Positions 8,621 through 17,385 of a DNA stretch of 64,000 nucleotides are shown in pieces. Positions within the stretch are counted from its first letter, which is position 1, and each line of letters opens with the position of its first letter. The notes beneath the pieces are model-generated. The model was not told the origin of the DNA, searched no databases, and was given only the letters and a program-made list of their open reading frames with translations. The stretch covers positions 744,001 to 808,000 of the forward strand of contig NZ_LR594660.1 in assembly GCF_901827155.1 (NCBI RefSeq), in the 5' to 3' direction. The stretch is from Variovorax sp. PBL-H6. Its GTDB lineage: Bacteria; Pseudomonadota; Gammaproteobacteria; Burkholderiales; Burkholderiaceae_C. Made by a program: the position numbers and the translations under genes.

Positions 8621-10852
8621 ATGAAAAACGCTCTGATGTCTCCCCTTGGCCAAAAGATGCTCTCCGAGTCGAAGTTCTTCATGGGCTACTCCCGCTGGGT
8701 AGATGCCCGGGGCTCCTACGAGACCTGGGACGAAGCCGTAGCACGCGTCATGGACATGCACCGCGACAAGTACGCGGAACGCATGACGCCGGAGCTCGAG
8801 AAGTATTTCGCCAAGGCTGAAGTGGCATACGAAAGCCAACTGGTGCTGGGTGCTCAACGTGCCTTGCAGTTCGGTGGCGAACAGCTGCGCAAACACGAGG
8901 CCCGCATGTACAACTGCTCGGTCAGCCACTGCGACCGTGCGGCTTTCTTCCAGGAAGCGATGTACCTGCTTTTGTGCGGCTGCGGCGTCGGCTTCTCGGT
9001 GCAGAAGCACCACGTGGCCAAGCTGCCCCCAATCGCTCGTCCGTCGAGCGAGAAAATCAAGGTCTTCCAGATTCCCGACAGCATCGAGGGCTGGGCCGAC
9101 GCGTTTGGCGTCCTCTTGAGCTCGTACTTCGATGGCGAAGGCACGTTCCCGGAATATCAGGGCCACCAGGTTCATTTCGACTTCAGCCTAATCCGCGCGA
9201 AGGGTTCGGAAATCTCGGGCGGCTTCAAGGCCCCGGGCCCGGACCCCCTGCGCCAGGCACTCATCAAGTGCGAGGCGCTGTTGCAGAAGGCTCTCGGAGC
9301 TGCTGAATCGGTCGCCGTGCGTCCCATCGTCGCATACGACTTCGTCATGCACATGTCCGACGCAGTTCTGGCCGGCGGCGTTCGTCGCTCCGCGACGATT
9401 TGCCTGTTCGACAAGGACGACCAGGAGATGATGAAGGCGAAGACTGGCGACTGGTTTGTCGACAACCCGCAGCGCGGCCGCAGCAACAACTCCGTTGTGC
9501 TGCTTCGCGACGAGCTGACCCGCGAAGAGTGGGCGCAAATCATGACCTCCGTGCGCGACTTCGGCGAGCCGGGCTTCATCTTTGTCGACGACAAGGAGTT
9601 CGCTTACAACCCGTGCGTGGAAATCGGCATGCGTCCGGTCACCATCGACGGCGTGTCGGGGTTCCAGTTCTGCAACCTGACCGAAATCAACGGCGGCAAG
9701 TGCGTGAACAAGGAGCTGTTCTTCGCCGCTTGCGAGGCCGGCGCCATTCTGGGCACGCTCCAAGCAGGCTACACGAACTTCAAGTATGTGTCCGAAGCCA
9801 CCCGCCGAATCACCGAGCGCGAAAGCCTCATCGGCGTGAGCATCACGGGCTGGATGAACAATCCGCACATCCTGTTCGACGAAGCCATCCTCAAGGAGGG
9901 CGCTGAAATCGTCAAGCGGGTCAACCGTGAAGTGGCGATGCTCATCGGGGTCAATCCGGCCGCGCGCACGACCTGTGCGAAGCCCTCGGGCAACGCGTCG
10001 GTCCTGCTGGGCACTGCCTCGGGAATCCACGGCGAGCACTCGCCGATGTACTTCCGCAACGTTCAGATGAACGCCGATGACGAAGTGGCCAAGCTCATCC
10101 TGCAGCGCAACCCGAAAATGGTGGAGAAGTCCGTATGGTCGGCAAACGGCAGCGACATCGTTGTCAGCTTCCCGGTCGTCTCGAAGGACACGTCCATCTT
10201 CAAGCAGGACCTCATGGGCGTTCGCCAGCTGGAGTTCGTGAAGAAGGCACAGCAGCACTGGGTCGAAAACGGCACCAATGTGGAACTGTGCGTGCATCCA
10301 AAGCTGCGTCACAACATCTCGAACACCATCGGGGTGGATGACTGGAGCGCGGTCGAGCAGTACATTTTCGACAATCGCCAGTGGTTCGCCGGCATCTCGT
10401 TGCTGGCAGGCGAAGGCGACAAGGCATACCCGCAAGCTCCGTTCACGGAAGTGACGTCGGCCGAACAAATCGTCGGACTCTACGGCGAGGCCAGCATGTT
10501 CGCCTCAGGTCTCATTGTCGACGGGCTGCACGCCTTCAACGACAACCTGTGGATGGCATGCGACACCGCAATGGGCAAGGGTCTGCAACTGTCGGACGAG
10601 GATTCCAAGGACCTGCTCAAGCGTGACTGGGTGCGTCGCTTCAAGAAGTTCGCGAAGCACTTCGACGGCGACATGCAGAAGGCCTCCTTCTGTCTGAAGG
10701 ACTGCTACAACCTGCACAAGTGGGTGGGCATCCAGACCTCTTTGCAAGACATCGACTTCGCGTCGGTTCTGTCGGAAGTCCGTCAGGTGGACATCAACAC
10801 CCTCGGCTCGCAGGCCTGCGCCGGCGGCATGTGCGAAGTTAGCTTCAACTAG
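8621..10852 (+). CDS. nrdJ: Adenosylcobalamin-dependent ribonucleoside-triphosphate reductase (class II, monomeric)
   Basis: Encodes 743 residues, matching the ~740 aa monomeric class II enzyme. I use ATG 8621 rather than the longer open frame from 8432, because homology begins at MKNALMSPLGQKM. Visible motifs: MYNCSVSHCD (first redox Cys), NPCVEIG (active-site Asn-Cys-Glu), FQFCNLTEI (second redox Cys), ARTTCAKPSGNASVLLG, and the C-terminal thiol pair CAGGMCE. It reduces ribonucleotides to deoxyribonucleotides using coenzyme B12 and needs no oxygen or second subunit. On a mobile element it would supply dNTPs during replication or transfer. A good terminator follows, so it is monocistronic. 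Confidence 0.95.
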   Translation: MKNALMSPLGQKMLSESKFFMGYSRWVDARGSYETWDEAVARVMDMHRDKYAERMTPELEKYFAKAEVAYESQLVLGAQRALQFGGEQLRKHEARMYNCSVSHCDRAAFFQEAMYLLLCGCGVGFSVQKHHVAKLPPIARPSSEKIKVFQIPDSIEGWADAFGVLLSSYFDGEGTFPEYQGHQVHFDFSLIRAKGSEISGGFKAPGPDPLRQALIKCEALLQKALGAAESVAVRPIVAYDFVMHMSDAVLAGGVRRSATICLFDKDDQEMMKAKTGDWFVDNPQRGRSNNSVVLLRDELTREEWAQIMTSVRDFGEPGFIFVDDKEFAYNPCVEIGMRPVTIDGVSGFQFCNLTEINGGKCVNKELFFAACEAGAILGTLQAGYTNFKYVSEATRRITERESLIGVSITGWMNNPHILFDEAILKEGAEIVKRVNREVAMLIGVNPAARTTCAKPSGNASVLLGTASGIHGEHSPMYFRNVQMNADDEVAKLILQRNPKMVEKSVWSANGSDIVVSFPVVSKDTSIFKQDLMGVRQLEFVKKAQQHWVENGTNVELCVHPKLRHNISNTIGVDDWSAVEQYIFDNRQWFAGISLLAGEGDKAYPQAPFTEVTSAEQIVGLYGEASMFASGLIVDGLHAFNDNLWMACDTAMGKGLQLSDEDSKDLLKRDWVRRFKKFAKHFDGDMQKASFCLKDCYNLHKWVGIQTSLQDIDFASVLSEVRQVDINTLGSQACAGGMCEVSFN

Positions 10853-10873
10853 CCCCGCGTCAGCGTAATTCCC

Positions 10874-10905
10874 AAACCCCGAGGAGCAATCCCCGGGGTT
10901 TTTTA
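10874..10905 (+). terminator. Rho-independent terminator after nrdJ
   Basis: Stem AACCCCG/CGGGGTT, followed by TTTTTT. Confidence 0.9.
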
Positions 10906-11037
10906 TTGGGCGGGCTCCTGCCGTGGCCCACTTAGCGGATGTGGCGGTTCGCCGGGCCGTTTCAAGCGGGCTGCCATCGCGGGAGCTTCAAGGGAGCGAG
11001 GGCGCGGGGCTCACAGCCGCCAAGACAGGACCCAACC

Positions 11038-11066
11038 AAAAAAGCCAGAGGCTGTGCCTCTGGCTT
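11038..11066 (-). terminator. Rho-independent terminator of the radA operon
   Basis: Stem AGCCAGAGGC/GCCTCTGGCT with a three-base loop. Read on the minus strand it is followed by a T run. It lies just beyond the last radA-operon gene. The region 10906-11037 between the two terminators holds no recognisable gene. Confidence 0.88.
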
Positions 11067-11088
11067 CCAGGTCACTGCTTCGCCGGGC

Positions 11089-11655
11089 TCAAGACATCGG
11101 ATTGTGAGGGTCCGAATCCAACCCCATGGGGGCGACGTAGGCGTTGTTTTCTGCGACGAACCCACCCGTCTGCTCGTTGAACAGGCCGCCTGCACCGCCG
11201 CCAAACACGCCGTACGGGTTGCCGTTGATGTCCGTCAGGCCACCGGGCATCATCGGCGTGCCGTCGACGTTGACCAGAGGTGCAGTTGCGGAGTTTTGTA
11301 CCGCGGCAAGGCTCGCTGCGTAGACCGCGCCCTCCATGCCTTGATTTCGCAGCAACTGCTGGCGGTCCGCCCGCACCCTGTCGGATGGCGCGGAAGCAAT
11401 CCAGTCCTTCACGAAGCCGAAATGGCGCGCCTTCTCGTCTTTGCGGGCAAGCGTGACGAGCCAGACGAGGCTTGCGACATACAGCACAGCGACGGCAACC
11501 GCTACGGAGCTCAGGGCGGGGAACTTCAGTCCGAGCAGCAGGAAAAACCCGCACGATACCCCAGCGAACAAGTGCCCGTTGAACTCCCCCATCCGACGGA
11601 AGGCCGCCACCACCCAAACCCACTTGAACTTCTTGTTGACAACTTTTTGCTTCAT
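11089..11655 (-). CDS. Membrane protein downstream of radA
   Basis: A 188-residue protein. ATG at 11655 has a strong GAGGAG site on the minus strand, 12 bases after the radA stop; the longer open frame is rejected for lack of such a site. Two hydrophobic helices (HLFAGVSCGFFLLLG, VAVAVAVLYVASLVWLV) are followed by a charged region and a Gly/Asn/Pro-rich C-terminus (GGLTDINGNPYGVFGGGAGG). No family recognised. It shares its transcript with radA, but a functional link is not evident. Confidence 0.75.
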   Translation of the reverse strand: MKQKVVNKKFKWVWVVAAFRRMGEFNGHLFAGVSCGFFLLLGLKFPALSSVAVAVAVLYVASLVWLVTLARKDEKARHFGFVKDWIASAPSDRVRADRQQLLRNQGMEGAVYAASLAAVQNSATAPLVNVDGTPMMPGGLTDINGNPYGVFGGGAGGLFNEQTGGFVAENNAYVAPMGLDSDPHNPMS

Positions 11656-11666
11656 GACATTTCTCC

Positions 11667-13052
11667 TCAGGCAGCTGCCTTCAATTCTCGCAGCAGCCCG
11701 ATTGCTTGGTCGACGCGTGACACGTACGTCACGTCGATTCCCTTTACCGATGCCAAATTGTTGTGCTTGCACGCCAGTGGCACCATCGCCTGGGTGAAGC
11801 CCAGCTTCGCGGCTTCCTTCAGCCTGGTCAGAGCATCAGTTACGGGCCGAATCTCTCCGGCCAGGCCTACCTCCCCGAAAGCGACCATCCCCTTGGGCAG
11901 CGGCCGGTCCACGAGGGACGAATGTGCCGCAAGCATCAACGGCAGGTCCGCCGCTGGCTCCGTGAGCCGCACGCCCCCCACAATCTTGACATAGACGTTC
12001 TGGTCGAACGCAACGACGCTCGCGTGCTTGTTGAGCACTGCCAACAGCATCTGCAGCCGGTTCGTATCCACGCCGGCGGCGAAGCGCTTCGGATTCGGCG
12101 TCGGAGCGTCCTCCACCAGCGCCTGGACTTCAACCAGGAACGGTCGATTGCCCTCAAGCGCAGCAAGGATGCACGTACCCGGGACCGGATGCTCGTGCGC
12201 CGTGAGGAACAGCGATGACGGGTTGCTGACCTCCTCCAAGCCCTTCTCTCCCATCGCGAACACGCCGAGCTCGTTCACGGAGCCGAACCGGTTCTTGAAC
12301 GCCCGAACCATGCGGAACGCGGAACCCGACTCGCCCTCGAAGTAGAGGACCGCGTCCACGATGTGCTCCAGGACGCGCGGGCCGGCCAGGTTGCCTTCCT
12401 TCGTCACGTGCCCGACCAGGAACAGGGCAATGCCCATGCTCTTGGCCTTCTTGTTCAGCTGCGCAGCGCATTCCTTAACCTGCGCGACGTTGCCCGGCGC
12501 CGACGTGAGCTGGCTCGAGAACACGGTTTGAATCGAGTCCACAACCATGATGTCTGGGCGCTGCTCATCCATCATGGCCAGAATCTCCTCCAGCTCCGTC
12601 TCGGGAAACACCTGGATGGATGCCTCACCGAGCCCGAGGCGCTCAGCGCGCATTCTCAGCTGGTCGGGCGACTCCTCGCCGGAGACATAGAGCGTCTTCG
12701 CGCGGGGGCTCAGATGCCCAACCACCTGCATCAACAGGGTCGACTTGCCAATGCCAGGGTCGCCACCGACGAGCACCACGGAGCCCTTGACCAGCCCGCC
12801 TCCCAGGACGCGGTTGAACTCGGTCAGGCCGGTGTCCCAACGCACGTGGGTGACCGTCTTGGCATTGCGGAGGTCAACGAGCGTTGCCTTCGTGCCCGAC
12901 CAGTTCGAGTAGCGGTGGCTGTTGGCCGGCTCCTCGCGCTCGACGACCTCTTCCATCGTGTTCCAGGCGTTGCAGCCGGAGCATTTGCCACCCCAAACCA
13001 CAGCCTTTTGCCCGCATGCGTTGCATGCGTAGCTCGACTTCTTCTTAACCAT
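11667..13052 (-). CDS. radA: DNA repair ATPase RadA (Sms)
   Basis: Encodes 461 residues from ATG 13052 (MVKKKSSYACNACGQ), the normal RadA length. The N-terminal zinc finger is CNACG...CSGCNAW (residues ~10-30). Walker A is GGDPGIGKST (96-105), Walker B lies near PDIMVVDSIQ, and the RadA signature KNRFGSVNELGVF is present. A Lon-like C-terminal domain (SLVDRPLPKGMVAFGEVGLAGEI, written here in parts: SLVDRPLPKG, FGEVGLAGEI) completes the family layout. RadA is a branch-migration helicase acting with RecA, and a recA gene lies at 40.6 kb in this window. A sigma70-like promoter with an inverted repeat lies upstream. Confidence 0.96.
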   Translation of the reverse strand: MVKKKSSYACNACGQKAVVWGGKCSGCNAWNTMEEVVEREEPANSHRYSNWSGTKATLVDLRNAKTVTHVRWDTGLTEFNRVLGGGLVKGSVVLVGGDPGIGKSTLLMQVVGHLSPRAKTLYVSGEESPDQLRMRAERLGLGEASIQVFPETELEEILAMMDEQRPDIMVVDSIQTVFSSQLTSAPGNVAQVKECAAQLNKKAKSMGIALFLVGHVTKEGNLAGPRVLEHIVDAVLYFEGESGSAFRMVRAFKNRFGSVNELGVFAMGEKGLEEVSNPSSLFLTAHEHPVPGTCILAALEGNRPFLVEVQALVEDAPTPNPKRFAAGVDTNRLQMLLAVLNKHASVVAFDQNVYVKIVGGVRLTEPAADLPLMLAAHSSLVDRPLPKGMVAFGEVGLAGEIRPVTDALTRLKEAAKLGFTQAMVPLACKHNNLASVKGIDVTYVSRVDQAIGLLRELKAAA

Positions 13053-13074
13053 TGGAGTGCTCCATCTTAGTTGC

Positions 13075-13111
13075 ATTTTAGCATACATACGATTTAGGTC
13101 CAAGCTAAATC
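13075..13111 (-). promoter_or_regulatory. radA promoter with operator-like inverted repeat
   Basis: On the minus strand, TTGGAC (complement of 13098-13103), a 17-base spacer and TAAAAT (complement of 13075-13080) form a good sigma70 promoter. GATTTAG (13091-13097) and CTAAATC (13105-13111) form a 7-bp inverted repeat across the -35 box, where a repressor could act. Confidence 0.7.
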
Positions 13112-13186
13112 GCAGTCCTGTGCCTAAAAGGCTAAAACTCAAATCCTACATGCACGGTTACCCCCTCTGCATCACAGGAGAACTCA

Positions 13187-13444
13187 ATGGCAGACGAAAT
13201 CGACATGGCCAATGAACAGGCTGAACTGTTCCTGCGCCAATCCCTGGCAAATCGGGCTACCGGCCCCAAGTTGCTCCCCCGTGGCAGTTGCTACAACTGC
13301 GACACCCACTTCGTGGCTTTGGGCAAGGATGCCCAAGGCCGAGACGTCGACGAGCGCGGCGTAGCCATCGACGAGAAACTCTTCTGCGACAAGGACTGTG
13401 CAGACGACTTCACCGAGCGCGAGCGCCTGAAAGCACGACGCTGA
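13187..13444 (+). CDS. Small cysteine-rich (zinc-ribbon-like) protein
   Basis: Encodes 85 residues, with ATG 13187 preceded by CAGGAGAACTCA. Four cysteines in CYNC (around 31-34) and CDKDC (around 65-69) could bind zinc, and the C-terminus is basic (RERLKARR). It is divergent from radA with a shared 134-bp promoter region. No named family recognised; a DNA-binding or adaptor role is only a guess from the zinc-ribbon look. Confidence 0.8.
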   Translation: MADEIDMANEQAELFLRQSLANRATGPKLLPRGSCYNCDTHFVALGKDAQGRDVDERGVAIDEKLFCDKDCADDFTERERLKARR

Positions 13445-13470
13445 AGCGTTAGGCGCCTGCAGAGGGAAAC

Positions 13471-13500
13471 GGCCGCCGGCAACCCCGGCGGCCTCTTTTT
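13471..13500 (+). terminator. Rho-independent terminator
   Basis: Stem GGCCGCCGG/CCGGCGGCC followed by TCTTTTT. Confidence 0.92.
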
Positions 13501-13577
13501 GCGCGCCTCAGCGCTAAATCTCAAGCGCACCGCGCCCGCTCCCTACACCTGTCAGGTCAACTACACAGGAGCATCAA

Positions 13578-14210
13578 ATGGGATGGAGCAGCGTTTCCAA
13601 CCAACGTGGCAAATCGACGCTTGAGATGCTGCGAGACCACACCTCGTACCGCGAAGGCGCCAAGTGGGACGGCAGCGAGGGCGTCACCTACCACATCGAG
13701 AGGATGGTCAGCGGTGCCGGTGGCGCCTATGGCATTCTTGCGAAAATCGACGCCAGGTCGGAGAAGACGACGCGCTGTGCGCTGGTCATCGCTGTTTCGC
13801 GAGGCCGCACGGATTTCGCCTGGAAGTCGATGACTGAGCAGGAAGGCCCCGTCATCTGCGGAATGCCCAAGGGCATGCTTTCCAAGCTGACTCCGGTGGC
13901 CGAACTCGACTGTAGCGAGTCCAGCATCGAGAATGCACGAGAGTGGCGGGCGCGTGTCCTCGCACGGTCAGCGCCAGCCTCCCTTGTGGTAAATGTCGGC
14001 GACGTCCTCGAGTTCACCAGTCCGCTAAGGTTCAACCTCCCCTCTGGAAGCGTAGCGGTTAGCCAACTGCGCGTCGAGAGCTGGGGCCGGCGAAAGCGCT
14101 TCCTTGCGCTCAACCCGACGGGTGGCAGCTTTGTCGCCAGGCTTTCGCGGCGAGCGCTGAGTGAACCGTTCAAGATAAATCCACAGAGCACCGCGGCCGC
14201 AACGCCGTGA
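13578..14210 (+). CDS. Hypothetical soluble protein (210 aa)
   Basis: ATG 13578 has AGGAG upstream. The N-terminus is MGWSSVSNQRGKSTLEMLRD. The protein has alternating beta-like stretches and no membrane segment or signal peptide. The ~120-residue middle resembles small proteins that start with MGW and interpret a cell-state parameter, but I cannot name a family with confidence. It is flanked by terminators on both sides, so it is its own transcript. CCTACAC at 13542-13548 may be part of its promoter. Confidence 0.75.
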   Translation: MGWSSVSNQRGKSTLEMLRDHTSYREGAKWDGSEGVTYHIERMVSGAGGAYGILAKIDARSEKTTRCALVIAVSRGRTDFAWKSMTEQEGPVICGMPKGMLSKLTPVAELDCSESSIENAREWRARVLARSAPASLVVNVGDVLEFTSPLRFNLPSGSVAVSQLRVESWGRRKRFLALNPTGGSFVARLSRRALSEPFKINPQSTAAATP

Positions 14211-14217
14211 TTTTCCG

Positions 14218-14246
14218 AAAGCCGCTTCATGCGGCTTTCCTTTTTC
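14218..14246 (+). terminator. Rho-independent terminator
   Basis: Stem AAAGCCGC/GCGGCTTT with a TTCAT loop and downstream TTTTT; it can also act in reverse. Confidence 0.88.
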
Positions 14247-14587
14247 ATAGGGTCTGGGTCACTAGCGGCCCAAGCTTGTGAATTAGGCTAGAGTCCTGTG
14301 GTCAGGTCTGGCGGCAATCCAATGGGGTTGTCCATAGAGCTGTCCATCGGAAGCAGCCGGTGACGGACAAGGATGGGAAGGGCTCGAGCTGAGAAGCTTG
14401 GCAGGATTCACGACTCAGGGCCGGGCCCGCGAAGCGCGTGCTCACTACATGATTCGCCGACATTCTCCTTCGAGCTTCGGCGCTTAAACAGGGCGCAGGC
14501 TCTCCCGCATCGGCAGGCAATGGCCTCTGTGTCGGGCCAATGCAACGGACACGTGCATGCGGGACAGAACAAGTCAGAATCGTCTTT
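14247..14587 (+). other. Intergenic region with no recognisable gene
   Basis: About 340 bases between a terminator and the glycosylase-like gene. Short overlapping frames occur on both strands, but none has a good start or protein-like composition. It probably carries the promoter of the next gene; I cannot place it. Confidence 0.4.
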
Positions 14588-15376
14588 ATGTATCAATTTC
14601 CTTTTGGGCAGCCTCTGCAGAGAGTCGAGCAGGTGCCTCATACAAGTGCCCGTGTATTCGTTTTGGGCGTCTACTCAAGTGCCGTGCATGCACGCTGGCT
14701 AGGCCGCGACGGAAAGCAGCGTGCCGCGGCACTTGCTGTGGCCTCAGAGCCCTATATCTTCTGGCGAGGCGAGGGAGCGGGGGCCATCATCGACGCAATC
14801 CACATTCCGCCAGAAGCCGGCAGGTTGGTCGAAGCGGACCAGCGTTTCAACGGCCCGTCGGGTAAGTCTCTGGATGAAGACTATCTTGCTCCGTTGGGCC
14901 TTGTGCGCGACGACGCTTGGCTATGCGACTTGCTCCCAGAAAGTCGGATGAACAAAGGGCAGGCCGCCCGGGTCCTCAGTGACTACGCCCCAGTTGCAAA
15001 GGCGCTGGGCCTGCCTGCGGCTAATGTCCCCCTGGTTTCCACCGGGTACGCTGACCACCTGCGGGTCGAGGCCGTCCTGGAGGAGCTTCTCACTTCTGGC
15101 GCCAATACCCTCATCACCTTGGGCGACGCGCCCCTGCGGGAGTTCGTCGCTGCACTGTCTCTCGGGCACCCCAAGCTCAGAATGTACGGGACGCAGCCGG
15201 GCCAATACGGCAAACGTCACCCGTTCAGCATTCGCGGCCGCCATCTGCAGTTGCTACCGTTAACGCATCCGCGACAGGCACGGGCTCTTGGGAATTCGGA
15301 CAAGGAATGGGGTGACCTGCATCGGCACTGGGTACAACACACGGCTGGCGAAATCACTGGCGTATTGGGGCGCTAG
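14588..15376 (+). CDS. Uracil-DNA-glycosylase-superfamily-like protein
   Basis: Encodes 262 residues from ATG 14588; an in-frame ATG at 14540 is possible but lies in unrelated-looking sequence. The start of the homologous part, ARVFVLGVYSSAVHARW, resembles the glycine-proline loop region of UDG-like folds. Later blocks WLCDLLPESRMN, ITLGDAPLREF and LLPLTHPRQ resemble the substrate-binding and His-containing motifs near the C-terminus. UDG-fold enzymes remove uracil or sense damaged bases. The catalytic Asp and His of true UDGs cannot be assigned by eye, so enzyme activity is uncertain. It lies in a stretch rich in DNA-repair genes. Confidence 0.5.
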   Translation: MYQFPFGQPLQRVEQVPHTSARVFVLGVYSSAVHARWLGRDGKQRAAALAVASEPYIFWRGEGAGAIIDAIHIPPEAGRLVEADQRFNGPSGKSLDEDYLAPLGLVRDDAWLCDLLPESRMNKGQAARVLSDYAPVAKALGLPAANVPLVSTGYADHLRVEAVLEELLTSGANTLITLGDAPLREFVAALSLGHPKLRMYGTQPGQYGKRHPFSIRGRHLQLLPLTHPRQARALGNSDKEWGDLHRHWVQHTAGEITGVLGR

Positions 15377-15802
15377 CGCAATGTTGTTCCGAACTTCGCC
15401 TCTACGGGGTTGGACCAGCGTGTGCTTCGCCGGCGCTGCTGGTATCGGACAGGCGAGGGTACCGCTGCGCTCTTGAGGCAACACCTGCAGCAACTTGAGC
15501 TGGCGCGTAGCAGGCCCGCTGTCAAGCGCCGACCTGCTGTCATGTCGTGCTGACGCCGGGTCGCTAATTCGCGCAGCAGGGAGTCAAAGAACACACGTAC
15601 GGCGCTCGGGTAGGTGCGCTGCGACGCTGCCCATACGCCCCGTTCCAGCGTGCACCTTTCGGACAGCCGAAGTCCCGACCATTCCCCCAAGTCCTTCGCG
15701 CAAGGAAAACCCGTGCACACCGAACGTTCAAGAAGTTTCGGTGAACGTGGCTAAGTCCCCTGCCTATACGGGGCTTCGTCATCAAAATCCCGCGATTTCT
15801 CT
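15377..15802 (+). other. Intergenic region with no clear gene
   Basis: About 425 bases. Several frames are open but none has convincing coding character or a ribosome site. CTATAC at 15763-15768 (after GGCTAA at 15751) resembles the promoter-like hexamers found elsewhere in the window and is ~35 bases before the HerA-like gene. Confidence 0.35.
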
Positions 15803-17296
15803 ATGGAGCTCAACTTCGGGGTGGACTACTTCGGCGCCCGTGAAGGGCGGAAGACCCCTGTCCAACTCAACACAAAGCGCCTCATCAACGGCCACATGCT
15901 CATCCTCGGCTCGAGCGGCGTTGGGAAGTCGCACACCATCCGGCGCCTCATCGCGCAGGCGATGAAGGCTGGCACCAAGGTTCGCTTCCACGTGTTCGAC
16001 GTCCATGGCGACCTTGAGATTGAAGGGGCGAGCGTTGTCCAGTTCTCCGAACAGGCCCCCTTCGGCCTCAACCCCTTCCGTGTCAACCCGTCCTTCGAGT
16101 TCGGCGGCGTACGCAAGGCGATTCAAGCTTTCATCCGTACGGTCGACCAGGCATCGCGGACGCCGCTCGGCCTGAAGCAGGAAGCCGTCATCCGCGAACT
16201 CGCGCTGGACGTCTACCGCGAGTTCGGCTTTCAAAAGGATGACCCCTCGACCTGGTCGCTCAACGCTTACGAGTCGCGCCTGATTTCAGGGGGCTCGGAC
16301 AACCGCATCTACCTGAACGTGCCCTTTGTCGACAAGGACAGGGCCCGCGGCTTCGGCGCGCGGTTCTGTGGAGAGCGCAAGCTTTGGTACGTCCACACCC
16401 AGAACTACAAGGGCGGCATCACCGAGTTCCCGCCGGCGTTCAAGGAGCGTGACTACCCCACCCTTGCCGACATCCTGGCCTACGCCAAGCAGATTCACCT
16501 TGAAAAGTTCCTCGGCTCGGACCAAAAGGCCATCCGGGCGCTTGGTTACCTCAACAAGACCGCGCGGACCATGCAACGCAAGATGCTCGACTCCGTCAAA
16601 CGCAAGCGCCACGACGAAAGCGTATTCGACGAGGACGAAGAGGTTGCCCTGGAGGCAGCAAAGGAAAGCGCTATCGATGCGTTCACCGACTATGCCAATT
16701 CGATTCAAACCGGGCTCGAGCTCGAAAACCTCATCAAGTACGACAGCCCCGAGGTGCTCAAGTCGGTGGTAGACCGCCTGAACAACCTGAACTCAACCGG
16801 CATCTTCAAGAACACGCCCCCGCCGTTCGACGAGACCCTGCCGGTGTGGCGATACAAGCTGAACGCTCTCAGCCTGGAAGAAAAGAAGATGCTCGTCCTC
16901 TTCCTGCTGCTCGACATCTTCTACAAGTCGGTGCAGCGTGGCGAGCAGTCCGACGTGCTTGAAATTTGCGTCCTCGACGAGCTCGGAACTTACGTCAGCG
17001 GGGCGGACGAGCGTGGTGACGGCGTCATCGGAACCATTGCTCGTGAGGCGCGCAAATTCGGCCTAGCACTATGGGCCGCCAATCAATCGACCGAGAACGT
17101 ACCGGACAGTCTCATCAGCTCTGTCGGGACTAAGGTGGTCCTGGGTGTCGACGAGATGTACTGGCCAGACATGGTGAAGAAGCTTCGGATGGACGCGAAG
17201 CTCTTGAACTTCATCCAGCCCCACCACACGATGGCTGTACAGCTCAAGGAGAAGGGCTCGACCAAGACCAAGTGGTGGTGGACGGCCATCAGCTAG
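15803..17296 (+). CDS. HerA/VirB4-like ATPase with an inserted DUF5710-like domain
   Basis: Encodes 497 residues. Walker A is GSSGVGKS (36-43) after HMLILG, the Walker B region is LEICVLDELGTY, and a distal FGLALWAANQST block is typical of HerA/FtsK-type DNA-translocating ATPases. Residues ~169-200 (IYLNVPFVDKDRARGFGARF...ERKLWYV) match the pattern of the DUF5710 domain, a short module best known attached to primases and other plasmid proteins, here set inside the ATPase. No transmembrane helix is seen, so a cytoplasmic DNA pump or helicase is likely. It is not adjacent to a NurA-like nuclease, and its link to conjugation is unproven. A strong terminator follows. Confidence 0.75.
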   Translation: MELNFGVDYFGAREGRKTPVQLNTKRLINGHMLILGSSGVGKSHTIRRLIAQAMKAGTKVRFHVFDVHGDLEIEGASVVQFSEQAPFGLNPFRVNPSFEFGGVRKAIQAFIRTVDQASRTPLGLKQEAVIRELALDVYREFGFQKDDPSTWSLNAYESRLISGGSDNRIYLNVPFVDKDRARGFGARFCGERKLWYVHTQNYKGGITEFPPAFKERDYPTLADILAYAKQIHLEKFLGSDQKAIRALGYLNKTARTMQRKMLDSVKRKRHDESVFDEDEEVALEAAKESAIDAFTDYANSIQTGLELENLIKYDSPEVLKSVVDRLNNLNSTGIFKNTPPPFDETLPVWRYKLNALSLEEKKMLVLFLLLDIFYKSVQRGEQSDVLEICVLDELGTYVSGADERGDGVIGTIAREARKFGLALWAANQSTENVPDSLISSVGTKVVLGVDEMYWPDMVKKLRMDAKLLNFIQPHHTMAVQLKEKGSTKTKWWWTAIS

Positions 17297-17316
17297 GCCG
17301 CGGCACAGCCATGCAA

Positions 17317-17353
17317 GAAGCCCCCGCACTCTCACGAGGCGGGGGCTTTCTTC
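17317..17353 (+). terminator. Rho-independent terminator
   Basis: Stem GAAGCCCCCGC/GCGGGGGCTTTC followed by TTC; the mirrored arms can serve both converging genes. Confidence 0.85.
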
Positions 17354-17385
17354 AATAAGGGCGGGTAGGCTACCGCACCTCAGGG

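Noticed and set aside
10939..11994. 351-residue plus-strand open frame
   Set aside because: Antisense shadow of radA and its partner gene; composition is low-complexity and no ribosome site precedes it.
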